This document shows, piece by piece, positions 52,011 through 61,788 of a stretch of DNA of 64,000 nucleotides. A program made the translations under genes and the position numbers. Origin of the DNA: Nitrospira sp. (GTDB taxonomy: Bacteria; Nitrospirota; Nitrospiria; Nitrospirales; Nitrospiraceae); NCBI GenBank assembly GCA_024760525.1, contig CP060499.1, forward strand, positions 2,294,001-2,358,000. The letters run 5' to 3'. A model generated the notes under the pieces. The model searched no databases, was not told where the DNA came from, and saw only the letters and a list, made by a program, of their open reading frames with translations. The first letter of the stretch is position 1; the number at the start of each line of letters is the position of its first letter.

Positions 52011-54080
52011 CTACCTAGTCACCGTACTCTTGCGTCGCGGTGAACGAACCCGTTCGGGGGTGGTCGGTGTTCCAAGGTCCTCGGCCATCGCGCGTAGCGG
52101 CTCCGCGATCGACCAAGCTTGCGCCGGACATCCGCGTGGCCGATGGGGAGGATCTCCGTCAAAAACCTCAGAAATATGTCCCACGCAGGCCTCTCGTAAA
52201 TGAGCCGCCAGACCTTCGAGAAACGATCTGGCCTGGCTTCTTGCTTTGATACCGGTACCGAATGCTTTCACCCACGCCGTCACAAAGGGTCCGAGTAGGT
52301 AGGGCCACACCGTTCCCTGGTGGTACGCACTATCGCGTTCCGAAACTCCGCCTTCAATTCGTCCTCGATAGCGGCTATCCTTCGGCGAGAGCGTTCTCAG
52401 CCCCACGGGAGTCAGGAGATGGTCTTTGACGATGTGAAGAATTTGTCTCGCTTGTTCCATCGTCACAAGATCATCGCACAGAGCAATCGCATAGATCTGA
52501 TTAGGGCGTATCGACGCATCCTTACCCGCGGGACCATCGATCGTATCGTACAGATAGTTTCCGCCTTCGTGCCAGAATTTCGTACGGAACGCCTCGACCG
52601 CTCGTGCCCGGTCCGTCCGACAACCCGTGGCATAATCCGGCTCTCCAAATTGTGCGGCAAGACGTGCGCCGATGTCCAACGCCCTGATCCACAACGCCTG
52701 AATTTCGACCGGCTTTCCATACCGCGGCGTGACTACCTGATCGCCGATTTTCGCGTCCATCCACGTGAGCTGGACACCCGCGGTTCCTCCGCTGATGAGC
52801 CCGTCGCGGTCCATATGGATGTTGTACCGCGTACCGCGGCGATACCCATTGAGAATCTGTTTGATCGCCGGCCAAGCGATTGATCGGACATGCGGCGTAT
52901 CCTGACTGTAGGCGAGATACCGATCGACGGCATACACGAACCACAGCGATGCATCGATCGTGTTGTACTCCGGCTCTTCCCCATTGTCAGGAAATCGATT
53001 GGGAACCATCCCTTCCGATACATGAGGGGAAAACGATTCAATAATTTGCCGAGCCATTTCATGCCGTCCTGTGACCAGGCACAGCCCCGGAAGGGAAATG
53101 AACGTATCTCGTCCCCAATCCGTGAACCAAGGATACCCTGCGATCACGGTCTGCTTGTCGCCTCGCACCGACACAAACGCTTCCGCTGCACGCTGAAACG
53201 CCACAGCCAGCGGGTCAGCTTCCGGCATGGCCTTTCGTAACCGCGCACGACGAGCGCGCTCACGGCGAATGAGGGCGGCGACGTCGAACCTGCCGACGTC
53301 TTCGCTGCTGAACGTCAGCGTGTGTTCCTTTCCCGGTTGCAATTCGAAGAGAAACTCTCCCGGGGACCACCAATCCTCCTCGCAATCAAGCCCTCGCTCC
53401 CGTTCCACCGGAAACTCCAGGCGACGGTACCAATCGGGGACATGTCGATAGGCACCTGAATGAACCGCTTGTATGCCAGGCAAGTCACGGTAAGGCCGCC
53501 AGTACACCTGTCCTTCCTCGAGTTTGGATTCTATCGAAAGCGTTCCGTTCTCGCGATGCAGTCCATGATAGTCACGGCCCGTCACCATAGGCCGGACGCG
53601 AAGAATCCCGCCAGCCTTTGTTGCGCCTGCCAACTTCCATCGCACGATGACAAGGTCGCGTCCCCGAAGGCACAAGATCTCGCGTTGAATCTTTTTGCCA
53701 TGATACACAAAGGTCCATGTCGGCCAGGGCGTTGATGTGAATGAGGTGCAGTGGACATATCCCTGAGGATGGACTGCGCCTGGGTAGAGATTCGTCGATA
53801 GAGAAAACTCTTCGCCGTCGATGTGAACCCATTCCTCGACATGATTGACCAGCACATACCGATCGCTGGGCGGTTTCCGCGCGGTCAACAAGAGCGCATG
53901 GTAGCGGCGTGTATTGGCTCCGGCCACGGTCCCCGAAGCGAACCCGCCTCGACCGTTCGTCTCCAGCCATTCAAGGCTGAGTGCATGATCGAGACTTTGG
54001 CACTCGTCTTTGCGGATCACTATGGTCCGTATCTCGTCATCCGCGGGATTCGCTTCATGAACGACGTATGACGGTTTCAT
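52011..54080 (-). CDS. Amylo-alpha-1,6-glucosidase / glycogen-debranching-type enzyme
   Basis: 689 residues from ATG 54080, overlapping the upstream glucosidase gene by 4 bp. The N-terminal domain (about 40-270) has the pattern LEWLETNGRGGFASGTVAGA and NTRRYHALLLTA, typical of the GDE N-terminal domain. The (alpha/alpha)6 barrel (about 300-680) has VIAGYPWFTDWGRDTFISLP (catalytic Asp), PDNGEEPEYNTIDASLWFVY, GGTAGVQLTWMDAKIGDQVV, and SERDSAYHQGTVWPYLLGPF. It removes alpha-1,6 glucosyl branches; substrate may be glycogen or another glucan. No glycogen synthase is in the window. Confidence 0.93.
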   Translation of the reverse strand: MKPSYVVHEANPADDEIRTIVIRKDECQSLDHALSLEWLETNGRGGFASGTVAGANTRRYHALLLTARKPPSDRYVLVNHVEEWVHIDGEEFSLSTNLYPGAVHPQGYVHCTSFTSTPWPTWTFVYHGKKIQREILCLRGRDLVIVRWKLAGATKAGGILRVRPMVTGRDYHGLHRENGTLSIESKLEEGQVYWRPYRDLPGIQAVHSGAYRHVPDWYRRLEFPVERERGLDCEEDWWSPGEFLFELQPGKEHTLTFSSEDVGRFDVAALIRRERARRARLRKAMPEADPLAVAFQRAAEAFVSVRGDKQTVIAGYPWFTDWGRDTFISLPGLCLVTGRHEMARQIIESFSPHVSEGMVPNRFPDNGEEPEYNTIDASLWFVYAVDRYLAYSQDTPHVRSIAWPAIKQILNGYRRGTRYNIHMDRDGLISGGTAGVQLTWMDAKIGDQVVTPRYGKPVEIQALWIRALDIGARLAAQFGEPDYATGCRTDRARAVEAFRTKFWHEGGNYLYDTIDGPAGKDASIRPNQIYAIALCDDLVTMEQARQILHIVKDHLLTPVGLRTLSPKDSRYRGRIEGGVSERDSAYHQGTVWPYLLGPFVTAWVKAFGTGIKARSQARSFLEGLAAHLREACVGHISEVFDGDPPHRPRGCPAQAWSIAEPLRAMAEDLGTPTTPERVRSPRRKSTVTR

Positions 54081-56893
54081 TCCCCTGATTGTTGAATCAA
54101 CTTTGCGACAAGTCCCGTCCATCCGGTCTGATGGCTGGCGCCGATACCGGCTCCGTTGTCGCCATGGAAGAACTCGTAAAAAGGGATGGCGTCTCGCCAG
54201 TAAGGATCCTCCTGGAACTTCTTGGTGCCTCCGAACACGGGACGCCGGCCGGTTTTGTCTCGAAGAAAGATATGCGTGAGTCGGCGCGAAAGTTCTGCGG
54301 CGACCTCATTCAAGGAAACTGATCGACCGGATCGTGTCGGATATTCGACTTTGTATTCGTCACCGAGAAAATAGTGGAACTTCTGGAGCGACTCGATCAA
54401 GAGATAGTTGACCGGAAACCAGATAGGCCCCCGCCAATTCGAATTGCCTCCGAAGAGTCCGGTGCTCGATTCGGCAGGCTCATAGTCCACCCGATAGTCT
54501 GTGCCCATGATGGAAAGCACATAGGGGTGATCCTTGTGGTAGCGAGAGAGCGCGCGGATGCCATAGGGCGAGAGAAATTCCTCCTCATCGAGCATGTACC
54601 GTAAGACCGACTTCAGCCGCACGGGATTGACGAGGGACAAAAACCTCCGGACTTCTCCATCCCGTGAGTGGGTCTCGACATGGGCGCTGAAATCCGGACG
54701 GTTTTCGATGAACCACTGCATGCGGTGCTTAAACCGAGGGAGCCTGTCGATCAACTCAGAGTCGAGCGTTTCCACCGCGAAGAGCGGGATCAACCCGACG
54801 AGCGAGCGGATCTTGAGCGGAAGGGTTTGTCCGTCCGGCAGATGCAAGACGTCGTAAAAAAATCCGTCTTCTCTGTTCCAGAGCTCGATTTTCTCACCGC
54901 CGATGTTGTTCATAGCCCTGCAGATGTACACGAAGTGCTCGAAGAACTTGCTCGCGACATCCTCGTACGCCCGATCATCGCGAGCCAGTTCCAGTGCGAT
55001 CGAGAGCATGTTCAAGCAATACATCCCCATCCAGCTGGTGGCATCCGACTGTTCGATATGCCCGTCGGTCGGCAGCGGGGCGCTGCGATCGAACACACCG
55101 ATATTGTCCAGCCCCAAAAACCCGCCTTGAAAGATGTTTTTTCCATCGGCATCTTTTCGATTGACCCACCACGTGAAGTTCAGGAGCAGCTTATGGAACA
55201 CGCGTTCAAGAAAAACACGGTCACCGACTCCTCTCCTCTTTTTTTCGATCTTGTAGACACGCCAGGCAGCCCAGGCATGAACCGGAGGGTTGACGTCTCC
55301 GAACGCCCATTCGTACGCCGGAATCTGCCCGTTCGGATGCATGTACCATTCCCTCAACATAAGGATGAGCTGTTCCTTGGCAAACGTTGAATCAACAAGG
55401 GCAAGTGGGATGCAATGGAACGCCAAATCCCAGGCGGCATACCACGGATACTCCCACTTGTCCGGCATCGAAATCACGTCGGCGTTGTAGAGATGCGTCC
55501 AGTCGGAATTCCTTCCGCGGAGTCGCTCGTGAGGAGGATCCGGCATTCCTGGATCGCCGACAAGCCAACGCTTCAGGTCATAGTGGTAGAACTGTTTGCT
55601 CCACAATAATCCGGCGAATGCCTGTCGCTGCACCCGCCTCGCGTCCTCGGAGAGATCAGGTGGGGCCAGTTCGTCATAGAACTCGTCGGCCTCCTGAATC
55701 CGCTTCTTAAAGAGGCCTTCACACTTGGTCACGTCGAAGCCGTTTGCGTCCATTTCATTGGTCAAACGCAAGCGAACGATGTCCGTGGCGCCGGGAGACA
55801 AAGTGACCGTATAGTGCGCAGCAGCTTTTGAGCCCACCTTCTCGGGACTCACAGCATCCTTCCGCCCCCGTATCACGTAATCGTGAAAACTGTCTTTGAC
55901 ATATTGGGCACCCTCTTGATCGCCGTACAGTCGCCGGGTATTTGTTTCATTCTCAGTAAACAGCAACGTGGGTTGCCTCTCGCACCAAAGGCGACGCCGG
56001 CCGTAATATTCGTGATCCAGTTCGATCACGCTCATCTCGTTTACCGCTTTCCCTTCACGTAGCCTCGGTCGGCGCGCATCCAGTCCCCACGACCAGGTAT
56101 TCCGAAACCAGAGAGTGGGCAACAGTGTCACCTCCGCCTGATCCGGACCACGATTGGTGATGTGAATACGAACATAGAGATCTTCTGCGGTCGCCTTGGC
56201 ATACTCCACGACGACATCGAAATAACGATTCTCGTCAAAAATTCCTGTGTCGATCAGCTCATATTCAAGGGCCTCACGTGGGCGGCTGCGATTCTCCTCG
56301 ACTAGTTTCGCGTATGGAAATTCAGACTGTTGATACTTATACAAATACTTCATATATGAGTGAGTAGGTGTTGAATCTAAATAGAAATAGTACTCTTTTA
56401 CATCCTCGCCATGATTTCCCTCGTTACCCGTCAAACCGAATATCCGTTCCTTCAGAATCGGATCGCGCCCATTCCAGAGAGCGATGGCGAAGCAGATATA
56501 TTGATGACGATCAGAAATACCGGCAAGGCCGTCTTCGTTCCAGCGATAGGCACGCGAGCGGGCGTGGTCATGCGGAAAGGCCTCCCAGGCAGTTCCGTGA
56601 GGACTATAGTCTTCACGCACCGTTCCCCAGGCGCGCTCACTCAGATAGGGTCCCCATCGCTTCCAATGCCGTTTGCGGGCCGCATCTTCGTCGAGCCGTT
56701 TCCGCTCAGCGCCTTGAGGAAGTTGAGATTGAGAAGACGTCCGGCTGACTTGTCTCACAAGGTCTCTTTTCGCATGAGCACATTGCGTGTTCGATGGGAG
56801 TACGATGCACCCACCGCCGACGGGAATCAAGCCGATCTCAATCCATCCATGGGTCTCGGCTTGTCTTCCTCTTCGGTCTGTTGAAGCTTTCAC
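54077..56893 (-). CDS. GH63-like (MGH1-type) glucosidase
   Basis: 938 codons from GTG 56893. The start is uncertain: a GTG about 45 codons in (near residue 46) also fits the family better, and neither has a clear ribosome site. Conserved parts begin around residue 78 (WKRWGPYLSERAWGTVREDY, AFPHDHARSRAYRWNEDGLA) and run through the (alpha/alpha)6 barrel, with GNHGEDVKEYYFYLDSTPTH and WRGPIWFPVNYLLIESLQKF, plus DGFFYDVLHLPDGQ. Related enzymes hydrolyse glucosyl-glycerol- or mannosylglycerate-type bonds. The 4-bp overlap with the debranching gene shows they are made together. Confidence 0.9.
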   Translation of the reverse strand: MKASTDRRGRQAETHGWIEIGLIPVGGGCIVLPSNTQCAHAKRDLVRQVSRTSSQSQLPQGAERKRLDEDAARKRHWKRWGPYLSERAWGTVREDYSPHGTAWEAFPHDHARSRAYRWNEDGLAGISDRHQYICFAIALWNGRDPILKERIFGLTGNEGNHGEDVKEYYFYLDSTPTHSYMKYLYKYQQSEFPYAKLVEENRSRPREALEYELIDTGIFDENRYFDVVVEYAKATAEDLYVRIHITNRGPDQAEVTLLPTLWFRNTWSWGLDARRPRLREGKAVNEMSVIELDHEYYGRRRLWCERQPTLLFTENETNTRRLYGDQEGAQYVKDSFHDYVIRGRKDAVSPEKVGSKAAAHYTVTLSPGATDIVRLRLTNEMDANGFDVTKCEGLFKKRIQEADEFYDELAPPDLSEDARRVQRQAFAGLLWSKQFYHYDLKRWLVGDPGMPDPPHERLRGRNSDWTHLYNADVISMPDKWEYPWYAAWDLAFHCIPLALVDSTFAKEQLILMLREWYMHPNGQIPAYEWAFGDVNPPVHAWAAWRVYKIEKKRRGVGDRVFLERVFHKLLLNFTWWVNRKDADGKNIFQGGFLGLDNIGVFDRSAPLPTDGHIEQSDATSWMGMYCLNMLSIALELARDDRAYEDVASKFFEHFVYICRAMNNIGGEKIELWNREDGFFYDVLHLPDGQTLPLKIRSLVGLIPLFAVETLDSELIDRLPRFKHRMQWFIENRPDFSAHVETHSRDGEVRRFLSLVNPVRLKSVLRYMLDEEEFLSPYGIRALSRYHKDHPYVLSIMGTDYRVDYEPAESSTGLFGGNSNWRGPIWFPVNYLLIESLQKFHYFLGDEYKVEYPTRSGRSVSLNEVAAELSRRLTHIFLRDKTGRRPVFGGTKKFQEDPYWRDAIPFYEFFHGDNGAGIGASHQTGWTGLVAKLIQQSGE

Positions 56894-57023
56894 TGAACAA
56901 TACTACGGTCGTGAGTCGAGGAAAAGTCAGGGCAGTACAAAAAGGATGAGGCTGGAGAGAAAACCAACTATCGTTATCGGAAAGTCACTGATGAATCCGG
57001 TAGGTGTTGAGTAGATCGAGCTT

Positions 57024-57209
57024 TTAACTCCAGATCACTCGCTCTTGATTCAGCAGATACTCAATCACTTCGATGCTGTTCCGCATTTGGATCTGAGCCT
57101 GCTCAGACATGGGGAGCACTGCGCCGACGAGCTTGCCGGACTCCATCTCTGACAATGAGGGGATGCCCTCACCGGACAGCTTTTCGAGCTCACTACGGAA
57201 ACTCGCCAA
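57024..57209 (-). CDS. Small soluble protein of unknown function (61 aa)
   Basis: 61 residues from TTG 57209, with GGAGG 6 bp upstream. The product (SFRSELEKLSGEGIPSLSEM..., MRNSIEVIEYLLNQERVIWS at the end) is helical, without membrane segment or Cys. The good ribosome site supports translation despite the TTG start. No family recognised. It precedes the glucosidase pair on the same strand, with a 130-bp gap. Confidence 0.5.
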   Translation of the reverse strand: MASFRSELEKLSGEGIPSLSEMESGKLVGAVLPMSEQAQIQMRNSIEVIEYLLNQERVIWS

Positions 57210-57350
57210 GGGAAACCTCCTGCTGAATCCTTCTCGGCATCCGGATGTCGTTACTTGAGAGGATCAACCGGAAGAACAGGTGCTAGTGAGTAAGCATACC
57301 ATACGCATTCTCCACAATGGAGTCTTCCCTATCCTATTGTTTTAAAAGCG

Positions 57351-58394
57351 TTATTGATGCTTCGATACGGGCAGCAAAAGAGGCGGGAGCGCTCCAAGAT
57401 ATCGGAACCCTCCGTGATCAAGAAGAGTCGTATCCGGCCTTAAGCGAAAGTCATCGTGCGCCGCATCTACAAAGTGTGGGTCAGCAGTAATATCCGACTC
57501 GGCTTTCAGCTCCGGCGCGTGAAGATTCGGAGATCCGGCCCGCATGTAGTTCGCCTCATTGTTGAACAGAGCGTTATATGAGGTCTTGGTTTGACTTGAC
57601 GGCGCGACGAGAAAGCCGATCTTGTTGAGGCTCACAATATTCCCCGATGCCTCGTTCACAGACGTGCCGAGGAATGCCGCTCCCCCACCGTTTTTGACGA
57701 GGGTGTTATTGAGCAAGACCGCCGTTGCCTGATCGCCCACCACCACAGCTTCGAACAGATTTTTCGTGATGACGTTTCGTTCAAGCCGGAGGGTGGACTT
57801 TCCGGTCACATTCACACCATGATCGTTGTCATGGATCACAGTGCCGGTCAGCAAGGCCTGAGAATCAGAGAAGTGTACCCCCGTCGTTTCACTCCCGCCG
57901 ATCACACAGTCCTCGATACGAACGCCTTGCACCTGCTGGCCGAACACCATCCCCTTCACATGAAGATGACGGAGCGTGATGCGGTTTCCATTAAAAATAC
58001 CGAGGGCATGCCCTCCATGTTCATTGATCGTGAGATCACTGATCTCGATATCCGTCGCCCCGTACGGCCACTTGCCCACATGCAGCACGCCGACCATTTC
58101 GCCTCGTCCAGACAACACGACCTTGTCCGTTCCGGCACCGGCGATCTTAAGCTTTTCTTTACTGTGGACGGTCAGGTCCTGCGCATAGACACCGGCCTTG
58201 ATCAGCACCGTATCGCCTTTCCCGGCGCTGTCGACTGCCTCTTGGATGGACGAGAAATCTCCGGAGCCGTCGAGCGCCACAGTGATCGTCCGTGGGACCG
58301 GTATGGCATTCTCAGCGCCCGCGACACCGATCCCGGCGATCACGAGAAAGACGCACATCGAACAGAGTAGAACCTGTCGCATACGGAGTTTCAT
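57351..58394 (-). CDS. Exported right-handed beta-helix repeat protein
   Basis: 347 residues from ATG 58394; Met 5 codons later is an alternative. The signal peptide is residues 1-27 (VLLCSMCVFLVIAGIGVAGA). The mature part starts as in pectin-esterase or NosD-like helices: ITVALDGSGDFSSIQEAVDS and GDTVLIKAGVY, then repeated coils such as VQGVRIEDCVIGGSETTGVH and STLRLERNVITKNLFEAVVV. Beta-helix proteins bind or modify polysaccharides or act as scaffolds; no catalytic motif is visible. Divergent from coaE. Confidence 0.86.
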   Translation of the reverse strand: MKLRMRQVLLCSMCVFLVIAGIGVAGAENAIPVPRTITVALDGSGDFSSIQEAVDSAGKGDTVLIKAGVYAQDLTVHSKEKLKIAGAGTDKVVLSGRGEMVGVLHVGKWPYGATDIEISDLTINEHGGHALGIFNGNRITLRHLHVKGMVFGQQVQGVRIEDCVIGGSETTGVHFSDSQALLTGTVIHDNDHGVNVTGKSTLRLERNVITKNLFEAVVVGDQATAVLLNNTLVKNGGGAAFLGTSVNEASGNIVSLNKIGFLVAPSSQTKTSYNALFNNEANYMRAGSPNLHAPELKAESDITADPHFVDAAHDDFRLRPDTTLLDHGGFRYLGALPPLLLPVSKHQ

Positions 58395-58463
58395 ACAAGC
58401 GGGAAACCAGCGATGTCAATCGCGGTTTCTTGTAGGATGCGACGCATGATAAGCTGCGCGGCC

Positions 58464-59087
58464 ATGATTCTGGTTGGACTCACGGGAGGCCTCGCCACCG
58501 GGAAAAGCACCGTCGCGAGCATGTTTCAGGCGTGCGGCGCCGTCGTGATCGATGCCGACGAATTGGCTCGAAAAGTCGTCCAGCCCGGCCGGCCGGCCTG
58601 GCGAGACATCGTTCGCCGATTTGGAAAATCCATCCTGAACTCTGACGGAACGATCAATCGGCAGAGATTAGGCCAGACCGTGTTTCATGACAAGACCAAA
58701 CTCAGGCAACTCGAGCGAATTATCCATCCTCGCGTCGCGCGCGCGCAGGCCAGACTGACGAAACAGGCAGCTCAGCGAGACCCGGGTGCTGTCGTGGTGT
58801 ACGATGTCCCCTTGCTCTTCGAAGCCGGCATCGACACACGCGTCGATACGATTATCGTCGTCTCCGCCGATCAGAAAACCCAATTGGCGCGCCTCAAGAA
58901 ACGGAACGGCCTCACCGGCGCCGAAGCTCTCCGCCGAATCCGTAGCCAGATGCCGCTCACGATGAAAAGGCGCCGTGCAGACTATGTGCTCGACGGAACA
59001 AAGACGCGTTCAAATCTCGCTCAAGATGTCGCCCGACTTTTGATGCACTTTAAATCTCCGTCGCACTCCATAGCCTCTCCAGAATAG
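58464..59087 (+). CDS. coaE: Dephospho-CoA kinase
   Basis: 207 residues from ATG 58464; earlier in-frame starts add residues not seen in the family. The P-loop is GGLATGKS (8-15), followed by VIDADELARKVVQPGRPAWR with the conserved Asp of the substrate site, HPRVARAQARL, and VYDVPLLFEAGIDTRVDTII with the lid Arg residues after it. The enzyme phosphorylates the 3'-OH of dephospho-CoA, the last step of CoA synthesis. Length usual. TrxB follows on the same strand. Confidence 0.95.
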   Translation: MILVGLTGGLATGKSTVASMFQACGAVVIDADELARKVVQPGRPAWRDIVRRFGKSILNSDGTINRQRLGQTVFHDKTKLRQLERIIHPRVARAQARLTKQAAQRDPGAVVVYDVPLLFEAGIDTRVDTIIVVSADQKTQLARLKKRNGLTGAEALRRIRSQMPLTMKRRRADYVLDGTKTRSNLAQDVARLLMHFKSPSHSIASPE

Positions 59088-59201
59088 CCTCCTCGATTTG
59101 GATCCTCTCAATGGTTGAGAAATGGTTGAGAGTTGTCCTCCGCACCCCCGGACCACGTTCTATCCTCTACTTCCCAAGCTGTGTTACAGTCTACGGCGAC
59201 C

Positions 59202-60125
59202 ATGCATAACCTCGTGATCATTGGATCTGGTCCCGCCGGGCTGACGGCAGCCGTTTATGCCGCCCGCGCGAATCTTGCTCCCCTGCTCATCGAAGGATGG
59301 CAGGCGGGTGGCCAACTCACGACCACCACCGAAGTTGAAAACTATCCCGGGTTTGCAAAAGGCATCATGGGTCCGGAATTGATGAAGGAGATGCGGGCCC
59401 AGGCAGAGCGGTTCGGCACGGTCTTTCGAACAGGCGACGTCACCGCAGTAGACGTCAACACTCGACCGTTTACAGTGACGGTGGACGGTGAAGATACCGT
59501 GGAAACGAAAACCTTGATCATTGCAACCGGTGCGTCTCCAATCACGCTTGGGCTCCCCAACGAAAAGCGTTTGTGGGGTCATGGGGTTTCGAGCTGCGCA
59601 ACGTGCGATGGATTTTTCTTTAAAGGTAAGGAGCTCGTCGTCGTGGGTGGCGGAGACAGCGCGATGGAAGAAGCAATGTTTCTCACCAAGTTCGCGACCA
59701 AGGTATCGGTCGTTCATCGTCGGGACAAGCTGCGCGCGTCCAAGATCATGCAAGACCGAGCTATGAAGAATGAGAAGATTGCATTTGTCTGGAACAGCGT
59801 TGTCGAAGAGGTGCTCGGGCAAAACAGCGTCACCGGCGTCCGGGTCAGGAATATTGTCACTGGAAAGGTTTGGGATCTGCCCTCCGCAGGCCTCTTCTTG
59901 GCGATCGGCCATCGACCGAATACCGCACTTTTTGGCGGTCAGCTGAAGTTGACTGATACCGGCTATCTCATAACGAGTCACGGCACGGCGACAAGCATTC
60001 CCGGCGTGTTTGCTGCCGGAGATGTACAGGACGCCAATTATCGCCAAGCCGTTACGGCGGCGGGTACCGGCTGCATGGCTGCTATTGACGCCGAACGATT
60101 TCTTGAAGGCATGGAGAAGAGCTAA
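59202..60125 (+). CDS. trxB: Thioredoxin reductase
   Basis: 307 residues from ATG 59202; an extension upstream is not supported. FAD-binding VIIGSGPAGLTAAVYAARA at the start, the redox pair C132-x-x-C135 (SCATCDG), the NADPH-binding VVGGGDSAMEEAMFL and the closing FAAGDVQDANYRQAVTAAG are all present. It reduces thioredoxin with NADPH in the cytoplasm. Complete and of usual length. Confidence 0.96.
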   Translation: MHNLVIIGSGPAGLTAAVYAARANLAPLLIEGWQAGGQLTTTTEVENYPGFAKGIMGPELMKEMRAQAERFGTVFRTGDVTAVDVNTRPFTVTVDGEDTVETKTLIIATGASPITLGLPNEKRLWGHGVSSCATCDGFFFKGKELVVVGGGDSAMEEAMFLTKFATKVSVVHRRDKLRASKIMQDRAMKNEKIAFVWNSVVEEVLGQNSVTGVRVRNIVTGKVWDLPSAGLFLAIGHRPNTALFGGQLKLTDTGYLITSHGTATSIPGVFAAGDVQDANYRQAVTAAGTGCMAAIDAERFLEGMEKS

Positions 60126-60201
60126 CCCTACGGTCCCGTCAAATCAAGAATCGCCGGTTGTCCACGATTCGCGCTGGGCATAGACGAACCTGCAATCCAT
60201 C

Positions 60202-61416
60202 ATGCGCTGTGTCATTGTCCACTATCATGAGCTAGCTCTTAAAGGTCACAACCGTGACTACTTCGAGCAATGCCTCATTCGCAATATTCGCACTTGCCTC
60301 AGAGACACAAGAATCCAGCGGGTGGAGAACCTCCACAGTCGTATCCGGATTTGGCTCCCGCCTGAAGCGAACCTCGAGGTGGTACGTGACCGGTTAAAGC
60401 GGGTGTGTGGGATCGCAAATTTTTTGCTCGGCCGTGTCATTCTTCTTCAGTTATCTGATCCGGACTTAGAGGCTCTCGCCACGGCCGCCGTCGAAGAGAT
60501 TGACGCACGATCCTTTTCCACCTTCAGGATCACAGCCAGACGGGCCGACAAACGCTTGACCCTGACGTCAATGGATATCGAAAAAGCGCTTGGTGCCGCG
60601 GTCTGCGACAGAACCGGCAAGAAAGTCAGCTTGAAGAACCCTGACTTGACGATTCATGTCGAGCTCCTCTCACGGGATGCATTTTGTTCTGCCGAAAAAA
60701 TCGAAGGACCTGGCGGCATGCCGGTGGGTGTCAGCGGGAACGTCGCGTGCCTTACTTCGGGGGGTATCGACTCGCCGGTGGCCGCCTATCGCATGGTGAA
60801 ACGCGGCTGTGTCGCCGTCTTTGTGCACTTTTCCGGCCGCCCCTTGGTCAGTCGAGCCTCTGAGGATAAGGTTCGTGACCTCGTACAAACCCTGACGGCG
60901 TATCAATATGATTCCCGCCTCTATGTGATCCCCTTTGGAGAGATCCAGCGCGAGATTGTCGTCAACACACCCGCCCCGTTCCGTGTGGTGCTGTACCGGC
61001 GGATGATGGTTCGAATCGCCGAGGAACTGGCAAGGAGGGAGCAGTGTTGGGCGCTGGTGACGGGTGATAGCCTGGGCCAGGTCGCCTCGCAAACACCTCA
61101 GAACCTCTGTGCTGTTGAAGATGCAGCGGAATTGCCGATTCTCCGCCCGCTCATCGGAATGGATAAGCGCGAAATCGTCGATGAGGCAAAACGTATCGGC
61201 ACCTACGAAACCTCAATCGAACAAGACGAGGACTGCTGCAAACTATTCGTGCCGCCCCACCCGAGCACCAAAACTCGTCTCGACGATGTGCGGAAAGTTG
61301 AGCGTATGCTGGATGTCGTGGCTTTGGTCAAACAAGGACTGGAAAAGGCTGAGCTGATCGAGTGTTCATTCCCTTCTGCAGCTGAGGCCATTGCAAAACC
61401 TCATCGGCCAAGGTAA
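60202..61416 (+). CDS. thiI: tRNA 4-thiouridine sulfurtransferase (ThiI)
   Basis: 404 residues from ATG 60202. The N-terminal ferredoxin-like and THUMP domains (about 60-170) are followed by the PP-loop ATP-pyrophosphatase SGGIDSPVAAYRM (about 185-198) and the Cys-containing CCKLFVPPHP near residue 350. No C-terminal rhodanese domain, as in many bacteria; sulfur must come from another donor. It makes s4U at position 8 of tRNA and can also serve thiamine synthesis. A tRNA gene follows 72 bp later. Confidence 0.95.
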   Translation: MRCVIVHYHELALKGHNRDYFEQCLIRNIRTCLRDTRIQRVENLHSRIRIWLPPEANLEVVRDRLKRVCGIANFLLGRVILLQLSDPDLEALATAAVEEIDARSFSTFRITARRADKRLTLTSMDIEKALGAAVCDRTGKKVSLKNPDLTIHVELLSRDAFCSAEKIEGPGGMPVGVSGNVACLTSGGIDSPVAAYRMVKRGCVAVFVHFSGRPLVSRASEDKVRDLVQTLTAYQYDSRLYVIPFGEIQREIVVNTPAPFRVVLYRRMMVRIAEELARREQCWALVTGDSLGQVASQTPQNLCAVEDAAELPILRPLIGMDKREIVDEAKRIGTYETSIEQDEDCCKLFVPPHPSTKTRLDDVRKVERMLDVVALVKQGLEKAELIECSFPSAAEAIAKPHRPR

Positions 61417-61487
61417 GCTCGGCACACTCATCGGGCATGTTATCCTCACCTGCTCGATAATCAAACACGCCGACGATCTATCATACC

Positions 61488-61577
<90 letters not shown>

Positions 61578-61757
61578 TACCACACTTCGTGTGTACCGCC
61601 GGCTCACCAGGCGCAGCCTCTCTTCATTGTCGCCGGCGGATAAGCACCTCTAGTGTTGGGCTTCCGCGTGGGGAGCATACGAGGGGGCTGGTCCCCACTG
61701 TAAGAGCATGAGCAACCCAGCGAACAAGACTTCGAATGCCCACATTCTCCGACATAG

Positions 61758-61788
61758 GGTCTCAAGACGAACGACTCGTCTTGAGACC
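61758..61788 (-). terminator. 13-bp perfect hairpin spanning the DUF2779 stop codon
   Basis: GGTCTCAAGACGA (61758-61770) and TCGTCTTGAGACC (61776-61788) pair perfectly around a 5-nt loop; a further G-U pair extends it to 61757/61789. The gene's stop codon (61762-61764) lies in the 3' arm on the minus strand, so the hairpin includes the last codons. No T-run follows. Confidence 0.55.
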
